Assembly (NCBI GenBank): GCA_905183005.1
Contig: CAJJDO010000059.1
Location: 199,847 to 263,846, forward strand
Source: Paramecium pentaurelia
Lineage: Eukaryota > Ciliophora > Oligohymenophorea > Peniculida > Parameciidae
Length of the DNA: 64,000 bases
Reading direction: 5' to 3'
Every line of letters starts with the position of its first letter. The first letter of the stretch is position 1. Under the pieces are notes generated by a model, which saw nothing but the letters and a program-made list of their open reading frames with translations, made no database searches and had not been told where the DNA came from. Of the stretch, positions 1 to 13,908 are shown in pieces. The position numbers and the translations under genes were made by a program.

Positions 1-3000
1 GATATTCTATTCGAATTTTAAATTATCAATCTTTATAAATTAAGGCTTTTCAGAATATATTTCTATTAGAGAAAAAAATATTCCTAAATTTTATTTTAAT
101 AAAATATTTCCCATAAATTCCACATTTGTAATTTATATATAGTCATTTGAATTTAACGTAATCAAAGGATTGGATTATATTGAAATTATTGATTAATCTA
201 TGCTAAACTAATTTTTTATTGTAATTTGATTAAGAGAGATGTTACTGAATCCAGAAACTTATAATAATTAGGAGTGAGAAAAACAATGGCTAAAACAATT
301 TGATGATGTTTGAACTTTTTAGGCTTGATGCAAATTTTCATATATGGCATTTTGAATTCTTATAAATGGAACAGCTAATAATGATATGAAACGATAATTT
401 GTAGTATTTCTTAAAAAGATATTTTAAATAACTAAGCTATGGCAGTTAATCGTTATAAGAAACTACTCTTAATAACAAGATAGAGTATTATCTTCAAAAT
501 AAAGGTTTTCTAACAAATATGTTACTTATGATGTTGATTATTTTTATTCTGTAGCAAATAAAGAAAAATGTTATATTATATTTTTCCTTATCTTAATATT
601 ATTCATCTAAATTTCTGAACTTAAGAGTAGTGATGAGATCTATGAAATAAACTAACTTGATATAAGCTGATTATCCTTCATGAAAATATCATTGCAATAA
701 AATTTGTAATTAAAAATGATGAATTTTGAATTGATAAGCTAATTTGACATAATTTAAATATTGTTGATTGTTAGAATAGTTTTTTCAATGCTATTTATAA
801 GATTTATATTATTAAATATAGAATCTTTAATAGACATACTATTAATAATAATGTTAGTTAATAGATTCTGAACTTGATTTAAACGCACAATTGATGAATT
901 ATAAAATTCACATGAATCAATAATTAAATTTTCTATTTGTATTCTTCTTCTAGCATTTTAAAATTAAAATAAAGTAGAATTTGTAAATAAACAATTCTTA
1001 ACGTGAAAATTATTAATTATTATGTAATCGCTCTAATCTGTACAAACAATATTAAAAAGTACTTAATTATCAAAAGTTATATTAAAAATTGTGATATTTA
1101 AAAAATTTACATTAAGGACATTCTTTCCTTATATGGACATTGAAATTGGAGAATTTCTGGTTGAATAAAATTGCATATCAAGTAAGTTTAAATCTACAGG
1201 TAAACCCCTATTATAAAATATCAAAGCTAGCTCACTTTCTATATCAAATATAAGATGATTTAATATAATTTTATCAAATTTTAATAGTGACAATTAAAAT
1301 TTTTCTGTTCTCAATTAGATAGGATTTGATGTGCCCTGAATTTTTAATCTTGTTAATTACATTGAAAATATGTTTTCTTTAACAGTATTGTCTATAAACT
1401 ATTCAGAATTGTATATTACACAATCTTCCTATAATTGAAGTGATAATGTCCATTATTTAACTCCTATTTCATTGAAATATTGATAATTATAATATTGATC
1501 TAAATCAGTTTGGATGACATCCATGCGATTGCAATAAAAATCGCCCTAATTATAATATTAAAAATACATAATTAAATTCTAAATTGTTGTTGCAACTATT
1601 TTAATAACAAAATTATGCAATTTTTAGTTTTGGGTCAATTTGAACTTACTAAGAAGGGATTTTCTAAATGCATCTTGAAGTAAAAATCAAATTATCAGGT
1701 GTTATCAGAAAATATGGATTTATTGTCTTTTTTATTTATAATATTTTACATTTATTTCTTCTTTAGGTCTCTCTTAACAAACTTGACATAAGGAAGGACA
1801 ACTAATACATTTTCCATCGGCTTATACTCTCTTAGGCTCTTTGAAGTAATTTAATTTACACTTAGAACAAAAAAACTATTTTTTAATATTATCAGGTTCA
1901 CAAACAGAACAAGTTTTATCGCAGTATTTTTGGCATGAATTGCCTATTATTTCATATTCTTGTATGCATTAAGTTATTGATAACTTTGGTCTATATACAA
2001 AACCAGTAAAAATAGGTCTATTAGGTAAGAATTGAATTATAAAACCTTGAACTAACCATTTCCAAGGTTCTAAAGAATTCTCTTCAAAACATTATTTTGC
2101 AGTTACAATAGGGCATTTTATACAAATTCCTGTTTTGGATGATACTAAATAACCATCATCACAGATTAAACATTTTAGTGTTTATTATAGAGTTTGGATG
2201 CATTATAAACAATTTAAAATATATATTTGACAATTGATTATTTCGAAAGCAAAACTAAAATCATTAATTGCAGACAATGTGCAAATTTCTTTATCATCCA
2301 AATTAATATAGGATCTTAAACAATTTTATTATTAAGGTTTCTAATAAATGCATTATCCTATTTGGAAGTCAAAAATGAATCCTTCAGTACATTAAGCACA
2401 ACCTACTTTGATCTCTTCATCGATTAGAGAGTAAATTTGATAAAATCCCAAAGTAGTTTTTGTAGGATCATTTGCGAAATAATTAAAACAATATAAACAA
2501 TGCTGTATTTGACAGGTTATACATTTTTTTTAAAAATCTATAAAACTAGGAGGTTCACACCTTTATTCATAGAAATTAAATTAAAATAAAGTATATGTTG
2601 ATTCTAAATATTAACAATATAAATTTATTCCTTAGAGTTAGCATTTTAAACATTCTTCTGAGCATGAATAACAATCATTCTCTAATGATTGGCAAAATCT
2701 TTTAAATTTAAATATCGATTCAACTTGATCAATTTAATCAAATGATGGATATTTTAAATTGCAATTAGGACAGTATTATATATCATCTCCTATTAAAATA
2801 TATTACAAATTTTAATTTGTCAAGTATTTTGTAATGTTTCCATTCTTATCTGTGAGTAATATTGTTTCACAAAAAAAAGTTTGAATCCATTGTTTAGGAT
2901 CTTATACACATTCCAAACATGTTATGACATTGTTGTTGATTATTGATGGGCTTGTTATATAATTTATCAATACCATTAAAAGCAATCATCATTTAATTCA

Positions 3001-4508
3001 AAATACCCATATAGACATTCTTCTTTCAACGGCTTTTCTTAAATTATATTAAAATTTAAAGTTTAATAATAAATACATTCATCGTTCTAATCAATAGTTC
3101 CATATCCACAAATACATTCTTTAAAATCAGGTAAATATATTCTATTTGATGATTCAAAACATGATAGACAATCTACTTTAGTTGGACCATCACATTCCTT
3201 ACAAGTAGGATGGCAATTTATAATTGGTTAATTGCTATCTGGACAGTTTAGTAACTATAAACCTATTATTGAGATATTTAAATATTAGGATTTAGATTAT
3301 AAAATATTTCCATAAAGCAATTTTAATTAAACCATATTAAATTGTTTTACTTCTAAATTCATAATATGTTGTATTTAATCATAGCCTTAATAAAATGTTA
3401 TTGAAATCGAAATAGAAGTGTCTGTTTTTTCTACTTAGATATAATGCCATATTTAGATATCACAATCTATGTTGAATACTTCAGTCTTTAGAAAGGGATT
3501 ATTTGAAAAATCAATGTTTAGATTTGGGAATGTATAACTATATGTTTTAAAAATGATTTAATTTCCTAAATTTGAGATTTTGTAAAATAACTGAAATGGA
3601 CTTAGATTTTCTTAAACCAGTTGTGGATTTTAAAAATTACCCGATAATTTAAACAATTAAAAATCAAATTCATCTTAGTATGAATTAATTTCTTTAATTT
3701 TTATCCAACTTGATAATAAAAACTATTAACAATTAGTTTATTGGGATACAAATTAAAATAAATCTTATTTTTGTATTATTACATCATCTATATCAGTTTT
3801 TGCACTTTATTGACACCAACAGAAATTTTCTTCATTTGATTAAATTATTTCTAAGAAATAGTCAGGATTATTTAACAAACAATCAAGAAGGTAATCCAAA
3901 TTTCCTGGAAAGTACGAAAGTAAACTATTTTCAAGATTATAAAGTGGTGAATTCTAGCTTACTTTGAAATCTCCTCCTATAATTAAATTAGAATTAATTC
4001 CTTCAAAAGGGTAATCAATTTAGAGTTATTTTGAAAAAATCTAAGTAACTTGTTCATAATAATATATAGTGACTTGTTTTTATGAAGGAATTGTAATAAA
4101 TCCTTAAAAATTCCAGACATATTCATATGATTCTTCATTAATTTGGATTTCCTCAATAAAATCACTGCCATCACTACCTAAAAATTAAAAATATTTTTTG
4201 ATTGTTTTTTATTCAAAATTGACACATTCGTATTACAGAAAATATACTTAACTATTTGTCTTATCCTAAATTCGAAACAAATGAAAACAACTACTATCAA
4301 GTATTCCTATCTCTCCGATTTATACAACATTACTAAGTGGCACATATCTACTCCAAACTCCGAATCCAGCACAATTAATATCGGAATCCATCTCATTTTC
4401 TATTGATTAAATAGTAAATGGATTAATTGATGGTAAATTTAGTATGCGCCAGGATATTGAATTCTAAACAACGATTATTGCTAGCAAGTATAATGTATAA
4501 ATTCTCAT
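1..4508 (-). CDS. Large cysteine-rich/beta-helix surface protein, copy A (3' end outside window)
   Basis: The start codon is at 4508-4506 and is followed by a hydrophobic signal peptide (MRIYTLYLLAIIVV...). The frame then stays open under the ciliate code to base 1, about 1480 residues, if three small introns are removed: 2951-2973, 1727-1749 and 1546-1567. The first two end in AAG instead of TAG. Order of domains: an N-terminal region with NCAGFGVWSRY; a Cys-rich stretch (roughly 3240-1790) full of CxxC units such as CHPTCKECDGP and CLSCFES, resembling furin/growth-factor-receptor repeats; then Asn/Ile/Ser-rich strands typical of parallel beta-helices (1540-1). It is the intact twin of copy B at 20.8 kb and a paralogue of copy C at 31.4 kb, so it should continue to membrane segments beyond the left edge. 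Role unknown; a cell-surface receptor or adhesion protein is inferred. Confidence 0.8.
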
Positions 4509-5400
4509 TCCTGAAAACTTAAAATTAAATTAATTATGAGTCATTATTAGATATTCAGAAAATATATTTCAGAATTATTTAATATCATTTAATCATCGAA
4601 TGTATTTAATCAAATTTAATTCTTGACTTTTTATTTTTTTAAATAATAATTAATTCAATAATATCAAGACAAATTTTAGCATAAGACTAAACTAAAATGG
4701 AATTAATGGGCAGTTTTGAATTTTATCTATTCACCCATAAGTTTATTTAATTAAAATATCTATAATTATTTCTGTATGGACAATGTAATCTATATCAAAG
4801 ATATCAATCATATTGTTCTATGTTTATGCTAAAAAATTATGAATTATTCAGAACTTATTTATATTATTGATTATAATTGATATATATCGACTAAAAAAAT
4901 ATATAAAATAATTTTACAAATTCTAAGTATTCAAATTGTAATTATTAGTATTATTTTACCTAAGGATGAATGGAATAAATACAAATTAATTTAGTGCTTT
5001 TCAAGTTATGTATTTCAATTTTTATTACATTATACAAATTAATTTTAAGAATTATTACATATTTTTAACAATAAAAAATATTTAATTATGTCTATATTAT
5101 TCATTTTTTTAATAAAATTTACTTTCTTATTTTCTACTTAGACAAAATTATCTTTTTAGGTTTCAAAATCAAATTTAGAATCTTAATAAAAATTTGATTT
5201 TCATTCCTTCATAGCTGATTTTATTATTATAGTTCATAAATACTATTTTTAAATTAATAGTATATATTTTATATGATAATTAATCTCTTCCACAAGATAT
5301 TAAATATTAAAAAGAAAAATTGTAATAAAATGCTCAAATTGTTTCTTAATATTTTTCAACTTATACTAATAAGCTAATTTATTCTAAACGAAATTGATTT
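1..5400 (-). repeat. Left arm of a large diverged inverted duplication
   Basis: Read on the minus strand, 1-4508 matches 20801-25420 over the whole gene body, with conserved protein reading frame but many substitutions. Similarity continues into the 5' flank: the minus-strand sequence at about 5400-4900 matches about 18930-19300 and its duplicate at 20110-20480, including a shared stretch around ACAATTTGAGCAT. A weaker match links 6060-6110 to about 17690-17720. The arms therefore exceed 5 kb and face each other across a spacer. Confidence 0.75.
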
Positions 5401-6606
5401 TTTGACTATTATTCTATATCAAAAAATAATATAGCCTATAAGTCTTATTAAAGTTTGCTCTGCTACAATTTTACCATCACTAAATTTCAAAATATTTAGA
5501 TCTTATTGAAGTGTTAGAACCCTAATTGAAGTTATTTAATTGATTATTAAATAATAACATTAAATAATGAAATATGATAAATAATTTAGTTTTCTATCCC
5601 AAATCGTTTGTTTTTCAATTCATTTACACAGTTTTAATGTTCATATTTAGATATATTCAACTTACTTATTACTTAAATATTCCAATGTCTCTAATTCAAT
5701 AAAACACAAAAAAATTATATTGAACTAAATCATTAATTTATAATATCCATTATTCTAGAAATCTACCAAAAGAAACTATCATTTTCTAGATTCCCATTAT
5801 AGAAACATTTGAATCATTTCTTCTTTATCCTTGTTTTAAGTATTATACGGAAATGATATCTTGTAATCTTGAAGCAATTAAATGGAAAATTAAGGTCTCG
5901 TCTAATCTGAGAATAGGAAAGCATATTTTTTATGATTTATAGATTAAATTTAGATTTTCAAATCATTTCCATATAATTTTCAAGTTTCATCAAGTAACAT
6001 ACCTTTTAGAGCAACTTCTAGTTAGATGAACTTTTCAAGTTGAAAAACGAACAATATGTCATATGGATTGCTTATCATTATTGAGATTAATGGAAAGCAG
6101 TATTAGTGTGATAATCTCAAAATATAGTTGTATATTAATTTAAGAATACATTTCCTTGAAAATTCGAAAATGTGTTGTGTTAAAGGTGATTTCAATTAGA
6201 GATTATGTAACTATATCATATTTCTAATAATTTTTTTTATTAAATATTAAAAAATACATCCTTAATGATTTAATTTTGAGATTATTTAAGTATTTAAAAA
6301 AGCATAAAGAAGCAAATAATGATATAAGAAATCATATAGAGAGAATATCAAATTTAATATTTGGTTTGATGATTAATCATAATGATAATATGAAAATTTT
6401 CAAATTAAATATAAATATTATTAAATTATATAAAGCTAATTTTCTGATAGAATAAGTTATAGATTTAAATTCTATTAATTTGTTTTTAAAGTATATTATT
6501 ATTTTTATGTAAAAGTCTAAATAGCAATTAAATCAGGAAATAAACACTAATGAGAAATCATTGTAGGGAAAATATGTAATTAACTATGATTTAGAAGAAC
6601 AAGAAT
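4509..6606. other. Noncoding flank of copy A
   Basis: No convincing gene. The first 900 nt are the 5' flank shared with copies at about 12.55-13.15 kb and 18.9-20.6 kb, which may hold the promoter of the family. The remainder is A+T-rich sequence with frequent TGA in all frames. Confidence 0.5.
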
Positions 6607-7042
6607 TCAATGCCATTACTACGAAATAACTTGTTCAGCTCTTAACTCATTTAAATAAATTTCTGCTTCTTCTATTTCTAATTCTTTTTGAAGGTTGATT
6701 TTAGTAATTTTCGGAGGTATTATTTACAACTGAGTTATTGTATTGTATTAATGGCAAGCTCCTTTACATCTATTTTGAAGTAATATAAGAGATCCAAGTA
6801 ATATAGGTATTTTTAAATCGCAATATAATACATCAAATAAATTATCACTCTAAATCTGAAAACTTTCAGAATTTTGACTTTCCTCTTCTGAATTAGAATT
6901 ATATACCAAAATGTGTACAGGAATGAATGGGAGTGACTTTGAAGTTTTAGCCCAATCAGATTTGAAGTTAGATTTAATCTAGAAGGCTATTAAGAAATAA
7001 ATCAAATAATATCTAAAACAATATATTGTATTTTTTTTATAA
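6607..7042 (-). pseudogene. Coding fragment, C-terminal part of an unrecognised protein
   Basis: On the minus strand a frame of about 145 codons without TGA ends at 6609-6607. Its composition is protein-like: a segment with SDWAKTSKSLPFIPVHIL, an acidic Ser/Glu patch, a hydrophobic segment (IPILLGSLILL) followed by a cysteine pair (NRCKGACH), and a charged helical tail rich in Glu/Leu. No start codon or upstream exon could be joined to it. With only TGA as a stop, a 145-codon frame is possible by chance, so this is a relic or a missed terminal exon. Confidence 0.35.
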
Positions 7043-9689
7043 ATCATCAAACTTGTAATACTTTTATAGAACTGAATGCGTCTACAATCTTAATTATTAT
7101 AATTTTTTTATAAATTTTATTTACAATTGTTTCTCTAAATTATTTTAACATCTAAATATTCTATAGTTGTAAATTTTTGAAATACCTTATTTTCTATAAT
7201 AATCATGAAATATAAAGATCATTTACTTGATTTATTCAATCAACACTTAATTGATATTCTTTATCAATATGTTAATTTTTGAAACAACTTCAATTTTCAG
7301 AAGCAGGATTAATGTAACCTATGATGAAAGGAAATAAGCAGGTCTAAATAATTATATTTTTACAATTAAATTGGGAAGAAAAGTTAGGCAGTTGAGAGTA
7401 AACTCTACTTATAAATACTATTGCATGTTGAAGTTAATAAAAATGTTTTAAGTTTAATGAGGTAAAATAAATACATGATTGTTAAAATCATATGATAACT
7501 CTTAATAAATTTAAATTATATATTCCTAAATGAATAATTTTCGATGAATTTACATTATTTATTTTACTGTAAAAGGTTTATTAAACTAATTTTATAGTGG
7601 CATATACAATTAAAAGTATTCATTTAGTAAAATAATATTATATTTTCAGAAAATTTTAGAATTAAATTATGAACCTTTTCCAATTAGAATTTTATTTCAA
7701 ATTAGTTAAGAATTATATAATTCAATATATCCTTTTAAATTTAATAATAACCATTTTTAAGTAATAAATATTCTTTCAGATTACTAACTTTTCATAAACT
7801 TTATTTATATATTTATTTTATTATATATTTTATTCCGAATAAAATGAATACCACAACATTTTCTTCATGTAGATGAAACCTTTATAAGAACAGATATAAT
7901 TAAATTTTAATATCATCAATACCAAATATCCAATATTTTTTATTAAATAGGTTTTTCAAATACTTCCATTTTAGTATACTTTTTTAATAACACATAGATA
8001 TGATATATTCTAACTAGAGCAATTTTTAATCTAAGATTTTATTGAATCACATCATCTAAGTGTTTTTATTACTGAGTTTTTACATTTTTCAAATAAAAAT
8101 ATATTTATTGTAAAAGGAACACTAAATTTTATTATCTTAATTAAAGTACCATTAGTTTTCTCACAAAATAGCAATTAAATTTAAGGTAAAACTTTATTAG
8201 TTACAAAATCTTTATTAATTTACATTTTAAAATAAAATTTTGTGAATATATTCAAAAATTATTTTAATCAATTAAATGTGATCTAAAAGATTTAATGTTG
8301 TACTATAAGATTATATGGCTCATAATTAAACTAAATTCTAAATGGAGAATGCTTTTTTAAGTTTATAGTTTTTTATCATAAATTATCTAGTAATAATCAT
8401 CAATTTTGTAACTGTTTTATAAAAATATTTTATTGTTATTGATGTTATGGCTCAACCTCAGTCTTTGAATCTTATTGGAAATTGCTCGAAGTTAAATTAA
8501 TAGTTATTTATCTTTTATTAAAGTTACACCTCTTATTTTTCTCTTTTTTAATTAACATTACAGGTTTTTGAACTTCTTTTTAAAACATTATTTCCTCTAG
8601 ATCATCTACCTATGGTCCGTTAAAATATTCAATCGAAGATTTTCTTCAATTAAAAGTATTAAAATTGTTTAAGCTACTGAAAATAAATTAAGAAAATGTT
8701 TTAGTTTATATAGTCATCTAATGTTGTTATTCACATCACATTATTTGAAACTTAAAATTTCTAAAAATTATTATTCTTTAAATTTAAAATTTGTAAATCA
8801 TAAATATCTTCTACACCATAAGATGATTAAGTATATAATAAAGTTGATTATAGTGTATAGCTTCAACAGCAATCAAATATTCATAAGAAATCAATTTTTA
8901 CTAAATGATTGAGATTTCTTTTTGAAAGTTTTGCTTTGAGTAAATATAATCCTAATATGATAGAAATATAATAGATCCCAAAAACAATAAATGAAAATAT
9001 TTTCTCACCAGAAAATATTTATTCATAGCAATGTAGATTAAGTATGTTATTTATATTTCATTTTTCCAAATAAAATTATATTTTTAAATTAAAAAAGCAT
9101 TATTTGATTGATTAAACTTACTTTTCATTATTACATGTAAAGTCTTGACAAGGAATATTATTGTCTGTTGTTTGATAAATAATATTTATAGTATGTATTA
9201 TTTGGGAATAGTTAAGACTAAGTAGATTAAAGGGTTAAGTAGAAATAGAACCCTAAGTTCTAATGTTAAAATGTGTGCCATACCATATTTAGTCAATAAT
9301 GTTTATAATATCAAAAATTATACAAAAAGTTTAATTTTATTGGGAAAAATCTCTGAATATGAGGAAAATATAAGTTCAGCGGAATATTTTCGATAGTCGT
9401 CGAGAAAATCATAAGAGTAGGGCAATTATAAAAAGAAAAGTAAAAAATAAATTCCGAATTCTTTCGTTATTTAATTGTTGAAACTTCAATTATTAATCAC
9501 TTAATTTAAAGAACAACAATTTTATAAATAAAACAATTATAGGGGGTATTTATATTTGACATAGAGTTAGATATAATATTTTAAATCTTATAATGATGAA
9601 TAAATCTGCCATAATTGTATTTTAGAATATCAAGATAAACAATATTTGGATATAAAACCAAATTTTTAATAAAACTTTCTCTTACTGAA
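7043..9689. other. Gene-poor A+T-rich stretch
   Basis: I see no supported gene in these 2.6 kb. A minus-strand frame at about 8470-8645 (with KDKQLLIQLRAISNKIQRL) looks mildly protein-like but is too short to call. No tRNA, telomeric repeat or CRISPR-like array was seen. Confidence 0.4.
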
Positions 9690-10054
9690 ACTTCTCTTTC
9701 ATTGTCATAACTTAGAAAATAGTAAAATATTATGCTAATGTTCATGTAGATTGGCAATCAAACTTGATATTAGAGCATCAGGTAGAAACATAATTGAATA
9801 AAAGATTAGATTTTGCTCAATTCTTTATAGTTCAAATCCAAAAAGAAGCAATAAATATATTGATAGATTAAGTAAGTCGAAGACATAATGTCAAAATTCT
9901 TAAATTTGGCAAAGACTAGATTAGTTTAAAATAAAAGATTATTATAAACTCCATCAATGATGAGAATATTAGGGGGCAATAAGTTAAAATGACTATTTTG
10001 CGTATTAAGTACCAATTAGAACCATTAACAGAGAAATTTATGCTCAACATTTGA
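9690..10054 (+). pseudogene. Coding fragment of an unrecognised protein
   Basis: A plus-strand frame of about 115 codons ends in TGA at 10052-10054. It reads as soluble helical protein (for example NVHVDWQSNLILEHQVET and, further on, LKFGKDQISLKQKIIINS). No start codon is visible and an in-frame TGA lies just upstream, so it looks like an internal piece of a decayed gene. A possible 20-nt intron (GTAAGC...ACAG) lies just after it at about 10074-10093. Confidence 0.35.
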
Positions 10055-11013
10055 TTGAATTATATGTGAATGTAAGCAGTCTTTATTACAGAAAATTTTT
10101 CATTTTAATTTTGAATAATTCTTGAATTCCTGTTAAAAAGGTTTAAAAAATCTTGAGAGCATGATTGTCAAATAAAAGTTTTTTGGACAATTTTTAGTAA
10201 AATTAGCAAATCAATATTCTAGTTCGGAAAAATATCAAATAAGACTTGAGAATAGTCCTTTAAATTAGAACTTGTTTTTCAGGAAGAAATAATTTATTTC
10301 TTAAAGATCATTAAAATATTATTTTTTGGACAAAAAACTTTCATTCATCATTAAACAATCCTAAATGCTAATTGTAAAAACAAGATAGCATCAATAAATA
10401 GTTTTGCATTTACTTGGATGATGTTACCAAATTGACTATTAAATGCAAGTGGAGTATAAGTAAAATAATAGATAATCTGAAGGAAAATTTAATAACTGTC
10501 TAATAATCAAATATCTGATTAAATAATTTTCATATTATTATTTAAATAACAAAGTTTCAAAAATATATATGATAATGTAGTAAGATTGAATTTATGGATA
10601 AATATATTTCATGTAATTGATAAATTGACATTTAATCCTCAAGACCTAACGCTTTTAAAACTTATCACTTTATGAGTGTTAGAAATACCAATTAATTTGC
10701 TTTAGAAATTGTCTGAATAGTATAAAGAAAGTTTATTGTGATGAGAAAGTATTTGTCAAAATACTTATACTTAAATTTAGTTGCTAAAAGATATTATGAG
10801 TAATATTCTGAAATACTTTCTGTGGTAAATTATAAAAAAACTGAAAAACCTCCATTTTCAATACCATAGAATTATTGCAGCAAATTCTCCAAATTCTTCA
10901 AGACTACTGTGAGAATGATAGAAAATTTGTAAATGAAATTTTGCCTCATTGCCTGAAATTATTAATTTATATATGATAATAGAATATTTTTACATTTTAT
11001 AATTAATATATTT
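10055..11013. other. Intergenic, nothing recognised
   Basis: No supported gene or RNA. The 3' end abuts the stop codon of the WD40 gene on the minus strand. Confidence 0.4.
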
Positions 11014-12006
11014 TCATTCTCTAAACTTTCTTATTTGTATTTCATTTGATCCATTATCCCATGTGATCAAAAATTCTCCATCATTACTTAATTAACCAAA
11101 AATATTATAAGTATCAAATTCAATAAATTTTTCAATTAAAAAGTCACCATTTTCTTTCTTCCTTATTAAATTAACATTTTAACCATTCTTATTCACTAAG
11201 AGGCATTTTGATTTTATGAACTATTATGGAAATAAACAATCATCACTAAATGAACCAAACTTTACAAAAATTTCTTTAATCTTCTTATATTAATTAGAAT
11301 TACTATCCCTCTCATATATATACATTTATTCTTTAAAATAAGGTTAGTATGTAAATTACCTATCATTAATAAAACATAATCTAAATCCAAATATATCTAA
11401 TTTTATCTTTTATGTAACACTCCATTATTTATCCGACTTTTTTGATTCTATTACTAGTATTTATAAGTCATGTGAACAAGAAATTAATTCATTCTATTGT
11501 TCATTTAGGCTTAATGAATATACACTATTAGTGTGATCAGTTATTGTTTATTAACACTGCCATTTATCTTTTTTTATCCAAAATTTAATTTTTGTGTCAT
11601 GGCTGCCTGAAATAATAAGATCATCAAAGTTGTTCAATAATAAACAAAATATATAATTTTAATGTCCATCCAATTTCTATTGACAATCCCATTATTTATC
11701 ACCAATCACCTACCATATTATAATTGAATTATCATGGCTGCCAGATACAAAATTATTATTATTGCTCATGAAATTTAATGTTGTTACATGATTCGTATGC
11801 TTATTTAGTAATTGTATTTAATTTAGTTTCCCTTACATATGTTGAAATATTTTAATTTCATTATTACATCCAGCTAATACGATAGAGTAATCTTTATTAA
11901 AAGTAATAGCTAAACACAATTAATTCTACTTAACTGAATTCTCATTTATTAGCTAAAAAGTAAAAGTGTTTATATTTTAAGCCACATTTTTTTCTTTTAA
12001 TTCCAT
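11014..12006 (-). CDS. WD40-repeat protein
   Basis: The frame from ATG at 12006-12004 to TGA at 11016-11014 is 331 codons with no intron. It contains WD-like blades: LAGCNNEIKIF, NFVSGSHDNSIIIW, LIISGSHDTKIKFW and LISCSHDL, that is repeated GSHD...I.(F/I)W units of a beta-propeller, followed by a less regular C-terminal half. Such proteins are scaffolds; the partner is unknown. The same frame stays open upstream of this ATG to about 12420 and includes a coiled-coil-like stretch (LENTLNKVEEQIEEF). A further block at 12430-12500 (IPIIIDLFQNPTNIELDIF) lies one base out of frame, so the real gene may begin near 12.5 kb and carry a one-base defect or an intron I cannot place. Confidence 0.7.
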
Positions 12007-12479
12007 ATTTATTTTTGTTTAGTTTACTAAATCAATTTTAATTAAAATGATGAAATATATAGACTAAATTGTTACTCTACATTTTTAGCAGGATGGATGA
12101 ATTTTTTTAAGTTGAAGATGATCAATGTAGGATTAAAATATCTAAACTAAAATTGCTAGGTGAAACGAAATAGATAATTTTATTTATACATTTAATTCTC
12201 TAATAATTTAGAAAATCGTAGAAAAAAAATTAAATTCTTCAATTTATTCTTCTACTTTATTTAAAGTATTTTCAAGTCTTTATAGTATTTGGTAAAAAAT
12301 GATAAAGGTAAAACTTTAATTTATGTTAGTTTATATTTGAATATTATTTTAGTTGTTGATTATAATTTTGTTAATAGCTTCTATTTTTTTTAATATGTAT
12401 AATATTCATACCATTTTTTGTCAAAAGATATCTAGTTCAATATTTGTAGGATTTTGAAATAAATCAATAATAATTGGAA

Positions 12480-13200
12480 TTTTCGAGAATAATACTTTAA
12501 TTCGTTTTACTTTTATTTATATACATATATTTATATCTTTTTAACTTTATGTTAAATAAATAATCATCTTCAAAAGATGGAAATATGCAAAAAATTGAGT
12601 AGAAATAGATTTCAGACCAATTTGAGAATTGAAATACCAAAAATACTGTTTTTTGGAGATCCTTTTCATTTTTTTAGATTTTATAAAACATCTTTAAATT
12701 CAGATAGCTGGATTTAATTTATATTTATAAGCCAAGAAATTAGTGTTGGATTATTCAGATAAATATTACATAAAAAGATTAAGAATAAAAGTGGTAGTTA
12801 TATTAATATGTTATAAATATACTATTAATTTTGAAATAGTAGTTATGAACTATAATAACAAAACAATGATGAAGCAATGAAAATCAAATTTTTTTACAGA
12901 TTCTAAATTTGATTTTTAAACCTCAAAAAATAAATTTGTTGAAGTAGAAAATAAGAAAATAAATTTTATATAAAAATAAATAATATAATGAGGAGTTTTC
13001 CTGTAATTAATATCAAAGTAAAGAATTTATTGTTGTTAGACATAATTTCATTTGTTTAATGTATTTAGCTTATTTTTCATTATATCCTCAATTAGAAATA
13101 ATTTTTTATTGTTTTAAATTAAATTAATTATTTAAATTTCGGCTTTAATAAAATTAAAAAAACTAAAGTAATTTAGAATTTTTGTCCTATCCTATTGTTG
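12480..13200 (+). repeat. Copy of the family 5' flanking sequence
   Basis: Sequence at about 12750-13000 aligns by eye to 19020-19270 and 20200-20450, and in inverted orientation to about 5290-5040 (shared blocks around GAATGAAATCAAATTT, GATTCTAAA and AATAAGAAAATAAA). In the other places this sequence sits just upstream of a family start codon. Here it runs directly into an internal gene fragment, so the front of the gene body is missing. Confidence 0.5.
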
Positions 13201-13697
13201 ATACAGAATAAAAATTGTCATCATAAGTAAAATATTTGTTAGAAAATCTTTATTTTGAAGATAATACTCTATCTTGTTATTAAGTGTAGTTTCTTATAAC
13301 GATTAACTGCCATAGCTTAGTTATTTAAAATATCTTTTTAAGAAATACTACTAATTATCGTTTCATATCATTATTAGCTGTTCAATTTATAAGAATTCAA
13401 AATTCCATATATGAAAATTTGCATCAAGCCTAAAAAGTTCAAACATCATCAAATTGTTTTAGCCATTGTTTTTCTCACTCCTAATTATTATAAGTTTCTG
13501 GATTCAGTAACATCTCTCTTAATCAAATTACAATAAAAAATTAGTTTAGCATAGATTAATCAATAATTTCAATATAATCCAATCCTTTGATTACGTTAAA
13601 TTCAAATGACTATATATAAATTACAAATGTGGAATTTATGGGAAATATGTTATTAAAATAAAATTTAGGAATATTTTTTCTCTAATTCTGAAAAGCC
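13200..13697 (+). pseudogene. Beta-helix fragment D1 of the surface-protein family
   Basis: Near-identical to 14536-15033 with scattered mismatches, and to the inverse of about 550-50 in copy A. It encodes part of the Asn/Ser/Ile-rich beta-helix region on the plus strand. There is no start or stop of its own, and it fuses at 13698 to a fragment of opposite coding sense. Confidence 0.6.
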
Positions 13698-13907
13698 TAG
13701 AGTTTAGATACATTATAAACAATTTAAAATATATATTTGACAATTGATTATTTCGAAAGCAAAACTAAAATCATTAATTGCAGACAATGTGCAAATTTCT
13801 TTATCATCCAAATTAATATAGGATCTTAAACAATTTTATTATTAAGGTTTCTAATAAATGCATTATCCTATTTGGAAGTCAAAAATGAATCCTTCAGTAC
13901 ATTAAGC
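13698..13907 (-). pseudogene. Cys-rich fragment E1 of the surface-protein family
   Basis: Matches 2188-2397 of copy A in direct orientation, so coding sense is minus, and matches 15034-15243. It encodes part of the cysteine-rich module. The left edge is the junction with D1; the right edge is the single N at 13908. Confidence 0.6.
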
Positions 13908-13908
13908 N
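13908..13908. other. Assembly gap (single N)
   Basis: One undetermined base. The 700 nt to its left recur at 14536-15243 with a handful of mismatches, so unlike the other two Ns this is not an exact repeat; it may join two diverged copies or alleles. Confidence 0.8.

Noticed and set aside
9826..9840. AGTTCAAATCC, like a tRNA T-loop
   Set aside because: No acceptor or anticodon stems fit around it and it lies within a protein-like reading frame.
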